A DNA stretch of 64,000 bases from Whitmania pigra (Eukaryota > Annelida > Clitellata > Hirudinida > Haemopidae): positions 1,987,501 to 2,051,500 of the forward strand of contig JAJTWR010000260.1 of assembly GCA_021613335.1 (NCBI GenBank). The letters are read 5' to 3'. Shown here in pieces: positions 1 to 10,400 of this stretch. Within the stretch, counting starts at the first letter, position 1. Every line of letters starts with the position of its first letter. The position numbers were made by a program, and so were the translations under genes. The notes under the pieces are model-generated. The model did no database searches. It saw only the letters and a list, made by a program, of their open reading frames with translations, and was not told where the DNA came from.

Positions 1-622
1 GAAAAAGGCATAAAGAAACTTCTTCTAGCACTCTATGTTGATGATGGTATTGTTGCGGCAACAGATGAAAGTGAACTTTCAGCATTTGCAGAAAATCTGA
101 AGTCTGAATTCAAAGTTGTGACGAAGCCAGCAACATATTTCCTAGGCGTGGAAATTGATCAGAAACCAGATGGTTCAATAAAAATCAGTCAAGCTGCCTA
201 CACAAGAAAAGTTCTTGATCAGTTCAGCATGAGTGAATGTCGGCCATGTGTAACTCCGATCATCTCATCTGAGAAGGCAGAACCTAAAGATAGTGATGAA
301 CCAGTAAAGTTTCCATACAGGTCAGCAGTGGGAGCACTCCTATATCTCATGACAGGCACCCGACCTGACATTGCATTTGCAGTTAGTGTTGTATCCAGGA
401 ACTTAGAGAATCCTACTCAAAGTGATGTGGTTCAGGTAAAAAGAATTGCATCGTCGTACAAAACACATCAGGACCAGACATTTCTTTGTCAGAGAATTGG
501 TGACCAACGGCGAAATTGACATAAAGCGTGTCTCCAGCGAAGCTCAATTGGCGGACATGCTAACCAAACCTTTGCATGGACCTAGACTTCAATCTCTAGT
601 CAAGGAGATAGGTCTACATTGA
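1..622 (+). pseudogene. Ty1/Copia pol remnant (RT to RNase H C-terminus)
   Basis: Frame 1 is open from the first base and reads a Copia-type reverse transcriptase C-terminal half, with the catalytic motif LYVDDG near bases 31-48 and a YFLGVEI segment near 136. It continues into the connection domain (TGTRPDIAFAV near bases 355-387). At about base 446 most of RNase H is missing and the frame changes. A second segment carries the typical Copia end (TKHIRTRHFF, then ADMLTKPL) and a stop at 620-622. The internal deletion plus frameshift make it a dead copy cut by the window edge. The family call rests on the LYVDDG and ADMLTKPL motifs. Confidence 0.88.
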
Positions 623-714
623 ATGAACACTCATGTAGTCATTAATTATTGAATGTGACTTTGAGTTCATTTTTGTTTGGTTAATAGGATTCAATTTTGT
701 TCAAAATGAGAAGG

Positions 715-854
715 TGTTGAGAATATTTGTTTTGTGACAATATTGAATATTGAAGCCGTTAGATGCACCTCTTTTTTTGTTGTGCTTTTGTTCTCAGTTG
801 ACATTGCTCCATTTTGTTTTTTTTTAATAAAGGATGTTTTATCGTAAGAATTAG
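715..854 (+). repeat. Putative 3' LTR fragment of the Copia element
   Basis: A purine-rich tract (AAAATGAGAAGG) just before base 715 is followed by TGTTGAGAATATTTG, the arrangement of polypurine tract plus LTR start in Copia elements. An AATAAA lies near 828. The LTR end is not determinable because a hAT open reading frame begins at about 855, so the LTR is probably truncated there. Inference only; there is no second LTR in the window to compare. Confidence 0.45.
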
Positions 855-2918
855 AATTTAAATACGAAAAAACACAACAGCTTTTTTTGTCGTCTTTTCA
901 AACCAAAAAACTTAGCTAATAACAAATGCGATCAGTTTGTTGTTACCAACAAAGATTGGAAAAAAATGACAGGTAAAGATGGCAAGATTTCAAGACACGA
1001 ATCCAGCAAAGCTCATCTTTCTGCTGCTGAAAATTATCGACATAGAATTGCTGCAACTAACAGAAACTCATCGGTAGCTGCTAAATTGTCAAAAGCATTT
1101 TATGATCAGCAACAAAAAGAAATAGAAGAAAAAGCCAAAAATCGAAAAGTTCTCATTATAATTTTAGATATTATCAAATTTTTATCTAAGCAAAATTTAG
1201 CGTTCAGAGGCCATGATGAAAATTTTACATCTGATAATCGTGGGAACTTTTTAGAACTAGTAGAATTTTTAGGGAATTATTCACCGATACTTCGAGACTG
1301 GTTAGATAATCATCCCAAAAATGTTTCTTGGCTTAGTCCAGACATTCAAAACGAATTAATTGAACTTACCACTGATGAAGTTTTAAAAGAAATTTCTAAA
1401 CAAGCTCAAGGGAGACTGATCAGTATTATGTGTGATGAAGTGAGCGATCGATCCAACAACGAACTTATGAGTATCGTCATTAGATATGTCACTGATTCAG
1501 CCGAAATCAAAGAAAGCTTGATAGCCATAACCCAGGTGAAAAATACTTCTGCTAAAAGTTTAGTTGAAATAATATTGCAGCAGCTCAAACGTTTGAATCT
1601 TTCAATTCATAATATAATTGGACAGTGTTATGATGCAGCATCAAATATGTCGGGTATTTACAACGGCGTACAAGCTCAATTGAAAGAACTATCAGATAGA
1701 AAACCAGTGTTTATTCATTGTTGGGCTCATGTTTTGAATTTAGTTTTACAGGATGTCTGTAAATTAACAAAAAACTGCAATAAAGTATTTGATTTGCTGC
1801 AGAAAGTTTTTGTTATTGTAGAGGGTTCGCCAAAGCGTCATGATGAATACATGAATGCCATCAGAGGTTTACATTTGGAAAATGGTTTACTTGCATTGCA
1901 GTCATTATCTGGAACCAGATGGTCAGCAAGATGTATAAATTTGCGAATTGTTCACAGATGTTTGCCAGCAATTATTGAATGTTTGGGACATCGCAGTGAT
2001 TCAGATTCAGCTGGCTTACTCAAAGCAATTAAAGAACCGGTTTTCATTTTTGGACTAGAATTTTTGGTTCAAGTGTTTATGTTGGTAAACGCAGCGTCGC
2101 AGGCTCTGCAAAATAAAGATATTGACCTTGCGGCAGCTGCAAGATCTATAGATGAATTAAAAGCTGGATTGAATAGCATGGATTGTGAAGAAGAATTCGA
2201 TCTACTTTTTGAAAAATCAAAAATTTATTATGGTAAACTGGGAATCAATGAGGAGTATACAAATAATAAAAGAGCACGTAAAGTTCCTGCAGCTCTTCAA
2301 AAATGTGTAATGGACCAGTTTCTGACAAAACCTGTTTCAGATAACATAATATATTCCTCTGACAGTAACCTCAGTCTTGTAGATCAATTTAAAGTTCAAA
2401 TGCGTGTTGAATTTTTCAGACCAGTCTTAGACTGCATTAAATCCTCTCTTGAATCCAGATTCAATACAGACTGTGTTAAATTAATCCAATATATTCCATC
2501 TGTTTTGCCAAAACCGTGGAGCGAAGAAGGCATCCGAAATTTGGCTAACTTGGCTAGAATTGATGATGATTTATGTGTTATTGAATCTAAATTGGTGATG
2601 AAGTGTGAAAATTATCGTTTATTAGAATCTTTATCAGGCTTAGCTCAATCAATGGTGAGTCATGCACACGACAAAGTTTACAAATGTTACTACCAATTAA
2701 TAGTTTTTTTGATGGCTTTGCCAGTTACTTCCGCAACGTGCGAAAGATCACATAGCAAAGTAGATATAATCAAATCTGCCTTAAGATCGTCAATGACATC
2801 AGAAAAATTAGAACAACTTGTCTTATTGTCATGTGAGAAAACTATAATGAACGCCATCAATTTATCAGTTGTTGTTGACAGTTTTGCGTCTTCCCATTTA
2901 AATACGCAATTTACCTAG
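855..2918 (+). CDS. hAT transposase, ZMYM1/DUF4371-like, nearly full ORF
   Basis: An ATG at 966 opens 650 codons, but the same frame is open from 855 and adds a partial TTF-type zinc finger: CRLF near 888-899, then W at 957 and the H..S..H pattern after the ATG. The true N-terminus is therefore upstream and has been lost. The body shows the DUF4371/RNase H-like transposase core: an MCDEVSD segment (first acidic residue), CYDAASNMSG, an HCWAHVLNL helix, and near the C-terminus the hAT dimerisation signature LPVTSATCERSHS. No internal stop breaks about 690 codons, unlike every other hAT in this window. It could be a recent insertion or a gene derived from one. A terminal sequence matching a hAT end lies at 3345. 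Confidence 0.85.
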   Translation, partial: NLNTKKHNSFFCRLFKPKNLANNKCDQFVVTNKDWKKMTGKDGKISRHESSKAHLSAAENYRHRIAATNRNSSVAAKLSKAFYDQQQKEIEEKAKNRKVLIIILDIIKFLSKQNLAFRGHDENFTSDNRGNFLELVEFLGNYSPILRDWLDNHPKNVSWLSPDIQNELIELTTDEVLKEISKQAQGRLISIMCDEVSDRSNNELMSIVIRYVTDSAEIKESLIAITQVKNTSAKSLVEIILQQLKRLNLSIHNIIGQCYDAASNMSGIYNGVQAQLKELSDRKPVFIHCWAHVLNLVLQDVCKLTKNCNKVFDLLQKVFVIVEGSPKRHDEYMNAIRGLHLENGLLALQSLSGTRWSARCINLRIVHRCLPAIIECLGHRSDSDSAGLLKAIKEPVFIFGLEFLVQVFMLVNAASQALQNKDIDLAAAARSIDELKAGLNSMDCEEEFDLLFEKSKIYYGKLGINEEYTNNKRARKVPAALQKCVMDQFLTKPVSDNIIYSSDSNLSLVDQFKVQMRVEFFRPVLDCIKSSLESRFNTDCVKLIQYIPSVLPKPWSEEGIRNLANLARIDDDLCVIESKLVMKCENYRLLESLSGLAQSMVSHAHDKVYKCYYQLIVFLMALPVTSATCERSHSKVDIIKSALRSSMTSEKLEQLVLLSCEKTIMNAINLSVVVDSFASSHLNTQFT

Positions 2919-3345
2919 ATTTTCATTTATTAGTGTAATTTTTATATAATGTGATCGTAATTAAAAAAGAACATTTTTATCTGTATAATGACATAATGAT
3001 ATATATATAACCTTTTTTAAATAAAATTTGAATCTCATTTTGTGTTAATTTGAAAAAAGTTTTTACGGGAGTTTGTTTCTTATTTTTCTTCATTATATAT
3101 TAAAAAACACAGTTCTTCAAAAATAGCTGATATCATCATATGCTCCATCTACCATTATAAAATTTAACCACTTTCAGCATTGTAAACGCTAATATCCGTT
3201 ACAATTTTAGCTATATTTAATATGCACTTGTATTATATGAGAATGGTCATATCCCCAAACAATCGGTTTAAGTTCACCCTTGCGTAGTAAATTTTATGAA
3301 AAATTGGACCCCCCCCCCTGTCAAGAAAAGTCAGCTACGCCCCTG
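2919..3345 (+). mobile_element. 3' flank and terminal end of the hAT element
   Basis: AT-rich untranslated sequence after the transposase stop ends with GCTACGCCCCTG at 3334-3345. Reversed this is CAGGGGCGTAGC, a terminus very common in animal hAT elements. A neighbouring retroelement gag is cut exactly here, supporting 3345 as an insertion edge. The matching left end was not found. Confidence 0.55.
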
Positions 3346-3770
3346 GTCCCTCCTTCAATTATTTCTTCGGTTCTCTTTTCAACCGACACCAACGAGGCAA
3401 TTGTGCGCGGAACTGGCTCATCGGACACTGGCGTGACTTCTTTGGTGTTTGCGAAACTCTCCCTCGGCTCAGCATCGTCCTTTAAGGAAAGCTTTTCCGG
3501 TTGATAGCTAGTGGCAGTCCTATCTAAGGAAACCCCAGTTACCTTTTCTATGGTAATAACTATATCGCGCCTTACGTTTTCAATTTGTGTAAGGTACAAT
3601 CTATAAAAGGGATCAATAAATAAATAATCCTATGGATCCTCACCCTGGTCTATTAACCACGCCTGCAGGCGATCCTGCAATTCTTCCCTGGACCCTTTCC
3701 AATCCATTTGCTTCAACTTAAGCTCACGTCTCATTTCAGCAACAGTTAAATCTTCTAATGCCTTGCTCAT
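3346..3770 (-). pseudogene. Retroelement gag remnant with N-terminal SAP-like domain
   Basis: On the minus strand an ATG at 3770 starts MSKALEDLTVAEMRREL followed by KGSREELQDRL, a helix-turn-helix resembling a SAP domain. A stop follows after about 46 codons; a continuing acidic segment (3599-3346) is then cut by the hAT end. A homologous start, with the same SAP-like helices and upstream LTR, occurs at 43505-43714 (minus). The sequence just upstream (3785-3805) resembles an initiator-Met tRNA primer-binding site (TGGTATCAG). Together with the LTR at 3806-4094 this reads as the 5' end of an LTR retroelement on the minus strand; Gypsy or Copia lineage is not resolved. Confidence 0.6.
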
Positions 3771-3805
3771 GACTTACTTTTTTTGGATCCCACTCCTGAT
3801 ACCAA

Positions 3806-4094
3806 TGAAATAACCCGGGGGTCCGCAAATAAGTTAACTAATAAGTTTCAGTTAACGGAACTGAATAACAGAAGTTAAGTGTTTAAGGAATGAGGTACTT
3901 AAGGACGCAAATGGTTATTTAGACTTCTAAGTTGTCTGGATTCTCGCTGTTTGTCTGGTGATTATCGAGAATGCTTTTCTGTAGCAGTAATAGATACCAC
4001 GTGCCCGAAAAAGATGCCAAATATAATGAAATATAAATTTAATTATTTTAGAAATATAAACTTAATTAATTTCCAAAAATCTGAGTTTACAACA
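3806..4094 (-). repeat. LTR of SAP-gag retroelement, copy 1
   Basis: On the minus strand it runs from TGTTGTAAACTC (4094) to GGTTATTTCA (3806), giving TG...CA ends, and is followed immediately by a TGGTATCAG primer-binding-like site. The same sequence recurs at 43836-44203 and partly at 10009-10182. Confidence 0.65.
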
Positions 4095-4490
4095 GTATTA
4101 ATTAAACCTCAAACTACGTCCCGCCTATGAGCTTTGCTTACCTTTAGTACTCTTTGGTGATAATTTCCCAGTTATTCCACGTAAGAAAAAAAATAGGCAA
4201 ATTTGTAAAATCATATTTCAAAGTGCAATCTCTTGCTCGTAACATGCAACCTTTTGAATGCTGAAACGTGGCTTCATTGATTAGGACAAGCATCAACTTG
4301 TCTGCCGCTGCAGCAGTTTGACGACTCCAGCCAAAGAAATCAATTCAAAGCATAACTAAGAAAATTAGTATTTTTAAATTTGTGCAACGTTACACTAGGG
4401 CACGATTAAATGAACTGCGTCAAATGTGACGCGTCTTAAGTAATTTTTTATGACTACAAATGATTGTTGTATTGAATGAAAGGGCGTCTT
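4095..4490. other. Intergenic, no gene seen
   Basis: AT-rich unique-looking sequence between the LTR and the end of the bHLH gene. No coding or repeat signal was recognised. Confidence 0.5.
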
Positions 4491-7400
4491 TTAATGCCAA
4501 GATTTTCCCATTTGATCCAATACAGCCGAGCTGTGAGATCTACAAATTAAGATGTAATATATATTGTAAGATTTGATTTTGCATATGCTAATGTATATCA
4601 CGATTACATCAGTAACAATGTTTTTAAACAAACCACTTATATTCCAAGGGATCTTTTCCCTTTTGAGCGTGGCTCCAGAAAGTTTGTTCTCTATGAGAAT
4701 AATTGGATCTTCGTCAGAATTTAATATATCTCTCAATAAGCTGATATAAGCCATAGCCAATCGTAATGTGTCAATCTTGGAAAGCCTCTTTTCATATGGA
4801 AATGTAGGAACTCTGTACCTGAATTTGTAAAAACTTTTTAAACGGATGATGCAAGTTTAAGTTTGATTAAAATTGAGAGCAAATGTAAAGAATTTTTATT
4901 ATGGTTAAGCTAGAGATTTCGGATTACACTATGAAAATAAATACATTATTATATTAAGCTTATTTTAGTTTACAGACTTTATTCATCAGAATAACTCCAT
5001 AAATTACAATTGAGGAAGCAGAAGCAATGTACAGTGGTAAAACTAATCAAAACAAAAAAATTAGAAACATAACAGTAAATGTAGTTAGTTAACTACAAAT
5101 TAAAATTAATTGGAATTTATTTTTAACTAATTAGTTATAGATTAGTTTATTTATTGTGAATAAATGTGAATTATTAAAATAGTGACTCGTTAATTATTTA
5201 CTAATTATTAGTTTATTAATTATAATTTAATTTAATATTAATTAGATTATTAACTTAATGTATTATTAACTAGAGTGCTAATTACAATTTAATAGGCTTT
5301 TAATTAGAATATTAATTACAATTTAATTATTTGTGGAAAGCTTATGTAGGCTTTTTAATTTTCTTTTAGATTTTCCAAACCCCATTAGTTGGTGAACATT
5401 TATGCAAAAGTTTAAAAAATGCAGTATTTGGCATAATCTGCTAAAAAAATATCACCCACCGTTTCAGTTTTCTCCTTATATATAACAGTTTTTCGACCAA
5501 ATCCAAAAATTTATGTAAAATGGTAAAACAATGACTTGAAAAAGTATTAAACAGAACTATCAGCATTTCAATTTTTAATCTTTAACATATAAACATTTGG
5601 TAGTGGTAAAATGAAAAAGGAATAAGTATGTTTCATTAAAAAATGCCATTAATTTCAGCAAAACCAGTTAGCAATTTCTGTGGTACTTAAATCACTGTAG
5701 TTAATTGTTACTCAAAAGAAAAAGCAAATCCAGTTTCTGTGTGCTCCGGCAAAGTGGATAAAAATCCTGAAATGCCTTGATGACTCTCCTTGCACAAATG
5801 TTGCTATGCTATGTGCATTTAGAGGTGAAGGCTTTGTAGACCAATGTGTTTTCAAACAGACAATTTTCTCAACTTGCTGCTGCAAATCTTCATAATCTTG
5901 GTCATTAAAACCAAACCATACTTTCTCCAGGTTCCAGAAATGAAAGAACGTGTCATTGAGCAGCGCCCGAGATTTTTTTCAAAACCAACTGTGACTAAAT
6001 TAGCTTCAACTTCTGGATGAATGACACAACATGTTCATGCAACTTGTGAATCAGCTGATCCTTCCCTGAATTCTGACGTTCAACTCGTCCATGAATTTTG
6101 TTATGTTGACAGAAACGACAAGTCGTTCATCGCTATCATCCAAAAAACATACACCCTGTCTTTGTTTGTCATGAATGTCTTTATTTCATCACATAGACTA
6201 CAGAATCTGAATAATGTCGATGACTTGCTAAACCAGCATACTTGGCAGAAGTAAACCAGTCTGAGCCCACTTCTTCCAGAAAAGAATTTAAACTCCCTGT
6301 GTCGCCATTACAATGTTTACGTTTAAAGTTAAAGCGCGCTTATTTAGCAGCACAAGCATGGATACAGGGACGCCCCTTGAGGGGAACAAACTGAAAAAAG
6401 TTGGGAAAATTAGGATTCAAAATTTAAAAGCACATTATAATAAATTCTAGGTTTAGGATTTAAAGTTACAACAAATATTTAAAATGAAATAATATTTCTT
6501 GGTATTAAATTAAATTCGCCATTGATTGGATATTTCGTTGTCTTGGTGATTTTGTTTACTTTCATAATTTGTTGACGGATATTTGAAAGTTGGAGTTTTT
6601 CAATACTATAATATATATTATATAATATATAATAATAATATAATAAGCTATAAGTTATATAAGTTATAATAAGCGCTTAATTGGTAATAATAAAAAATAT
6701 TACTTTAGTTTAATAAGTCTAATCAACAAGTTGTTATTACGATTCCGCAGTAATTACCAGTAAATAGTACATCTTACGGCTCGTTATAATCCTTGTCTAA
6801 AAGGATGGTTTGAGGACGTTAAGCTCAGACCTTATCATGTTTCATATCTGATGCATAGATTGCTAATTGAATTTGTTCAATTAATTGCGAACACGCTCAA
6901 AAGTAAAATCATTAAACACATTTCTTACAATCAGTTCTACACTGTGATGGCGAATTCAACACCAGATAGTTCGAGGAAAGACATGATTATTGTAATCAGT
7001 TTCGTCAATCAGGAAGGAATTACAAATGAAAGACTATTGCAAATACCCGAAATAACTGACAGGCTGGCGCTGGAATAGGAAAGAGTATAGTCAGTTGCTT
7101 GCAACGCAAGGCCGTTGATATTGACAATCTTTATTTTCAATCGTATGATTTTGCTGCTTCAATGTCGGGAGAGTTTAAAGGAGACTTTACAACTGTGCAA
7201 TTTGTCACGTACTAGATGGACCGCAAGAGCTGAATCTTTGAAAGCTGTGAACACCTACTTAGAAGCCATTGCAGAAGTACTTTATGAAATTTCGTATCAA
7301 AAGTGTGACTCAACGACTAAATTTGGAGACATTCTTTAGACGGGAGTTCAAGGAAGTTCTCGATACACTAATAAACTTTTTGAAGTCGAACATGTCGCAG

Positions 7401-10400
7401 TATGTAAATAGTTTACAGCCTCTATTTGTAATATTTAAGACACAATTTTCTAAAAATAACTTGATAATCAGAAATATTGAAAACGCCCTGCAACTGCATC
7501 CACCAAAAGCTAAAATGGATGCCAAAAGGCTGAGATGGAAATATTTTTTGAATTTTGAGTAGAGGCACAAACAATGGCTGATGTCTTGATGGCTGCAAAT
7601 GAACATAAATTCATACTCAATCAGGCATTTAAATTCGTTCGATTTGTTATAACAGCAGGATTATCAGTTGCGACTAATGAGAGAAAACATATCCAGCTTA
7701 AGTTTGTTAAAAACACTCTACGTACTAACATGACAGATGAAAGGCTAGACTTTGTTGCTCTTAGCTTGTGAAAGAGAATTATTAGATGAGATTAAATTAC
7801 AAGATGTTATTTCTTCTTGGGCAAAGTTAAAGCAAAGGCGAATTCAAGTTACTGAGGATTAAACAGGTGATCTATATTTCGATTTTTATTAAATATAATG
7901 TGTATACAATATAATTTTATATTGATTTTTCAGGGTCAGACTCATCTGATTATCAACGTCCGCATACAAGCACTAGTGAAGATTTTCTTACTAAGGAGAA
8001 GTTGTATTTTTGTGTAATATTTTGGAGACATTGCACACATATTTTAATGTATCATGACTCTTATGCTGTTAAATTTTATCAAAGTTTTGAGTTGGTCATA
8101 ATAGTTGCTGTTAGCGAACAATAAATATTGACAAAATATTAAGAAAACATTTTTTGGAGTTTGGAAAAACTGTCCTTAGGCACAATTGCTTTTTAAATTT
8201 AAAAATCTTTTAAATAAAATTTGTAAACAAAAAGTGAACAATAAAGCATCATTGGATTTGTGCTTATTAGATCTCAAACTTTCTGTTTAGTTCAGTCTAT
8301 CGTTTGTTTAAGTGACTTTTGATCAATTTTCGATAGATTGTTACGGAAGGATTCTCAGAAAAAAAAACAGAAAAAAATGGTTTCCGTTGGAAAAGAGAAT
8401 TGAGGTAATTTCTACTTATGAAAGAACTAATTCTATCTCAAAATTTAGCAAGGACTTCAAAGTTAGCTGACATCAATTATCGAACATCGAAGAAAAGAAG
8501 AGGTTAATAAGCGATAGGAAACGGAGGAAGAAATAAACGATTAAAGATGAGGCAATGCCTAAGATCTCAAAGATAAGACCTTATAATGATAAGGAAGTCA
8601 AGTGTTTGAATGGTTCTGCGAAGCTCGCCAGTAATAAGTCCATTGCTGAAATACAGTTATAATGCTTGCAAATTTTTCCTCCAGACATGAGTTTCAGGAA
8701 TTTGAGGGCTTTGGATGTGAATTCCATATGGCAATAATGCGATGATGATCGCGTCAAACAAGGTGAACCTGAAAAAGCGCTGTCGAGCCTAACCTTATAT
8801 CAGCGATTATTTCTCACAAAGAAGCTTGGGATAAAACACCTGAGCTATTATTTTACGCCAATTCAACACCTTCTTTAGAACACATCGTCTGAATTAATGG
8901 ATTCAGGACAAGATCTGTAAGGCAAAGTTAAGGGTTACAGAAAGAGTCAAAACTATTATCAAAAGTTTTTTTTAATAAATTGTAATAGCTAAGCATTCTT
9001 CTTGAATCTTGTCTACAAATGTGGTAAACTATCTTTTATTTATCAATTTGTATGGGTTTACTATTTCCTATGATTTAACATAGACAACTTGATATAGGGC
9101 TAAATCGCTCACATGGTCTTTTTTTTGCTTCAATGCTAAACTGTCTGTATAAGGAGTTTTTACTGTAGTATGGAGGTTAAATTAATGATAATAGGAAAAA
9201 CCACAGAAAGAACTCTCCTTATAAAAATGAAGAATATAAAAAAATAAAATAAAATAAATGTACCAAAAAAAATCATATGATCAAATAATATTGACAATTA
9301 AAATAATAATAATGGTAGGTGCATTTGTAGAGCGCCATAAGCGTTATGTAGTTTAGTTTGTAAGGAGTTATTGATGAGCATGGGACTTCGATGTGCGGTT
9401 TTATTTGAGTGCGTACGTAATCGGAAATAAGTTTCTTCGGGACGTTCGGTTTTAGTCGGGTTCGGAAAAATTTTGTTCCGAACTTTCGGAAACTGAACCC
9501 GAAAGATAGATGATAATCGGAAATAACACCTCTACAAAATAATGCATCCTTTCTCCAGGAGTGAGTGGTATTGCCTAACACTAAATAAATTGAAGTAATC
9601 GTTTGAACACATATAGATAATTTATTCCTCACTTGAGCGTCAGGAAATGTACTAAAAATTTACAATATTACATCAGTCTCTTCACCTTCCTCCATGTCAT
9701 CTTCAGAGACAGTTCCAGTTGTGAAACTTTATTTTGAACCAGCTCTGCCGTACGTAGGTAAGAATAGAAATAGTTTCTGGAGTGAGGTTCATTCTCGAAA
9801 TAGAGACAATGTTGGCTGAAGCCGAGGATATTCTTTCGCTAGAAATAGAGAAAAGTGGACAGAAGAAAATCCTCTAACAAGTCTGACAAGGAGGGGCATG
9901 GCATTGTGTTGCTGCTTCCAATAAATCAACAGTTCATAACTTACCTGAAAGCGTTCGACCGGGTTAGCTAAGATAGAGATCTATTTCTCTTTTAAGCTGG
10001 CAAGAGTGAGGTACTTAAGGATGCAAATGGATATTTGAGATCCTAAGTTGTTTGGAGTCTCGCTGATTGTCAGGTGATTAGCGAGAATGTTTTCTATAGC
10101 AATAATAGCGAGACCACATGCACGAAAAAGATATCAAATATAATTAAAAACTTAATTAATTTCAAAAACTAAGTTTACAACAGTACTATGCTATTTTAAA
10201 TAAAACCTTTTCTACTTCATCTTCAGATAACTCAAGACTTAAAGACACCCTAAAATCTGCTTTCATTTAATTCAAATGGCCTTGTCTTTACTCTCTGACT
10301 TAGTAAAGCAAGGCAACGCCCCCACCCCCTTGACTTTAGACCAGACCCAAAAAACTGGCTTCAAATGAATCCATACTACGATAGATTAAATCTTATATTA

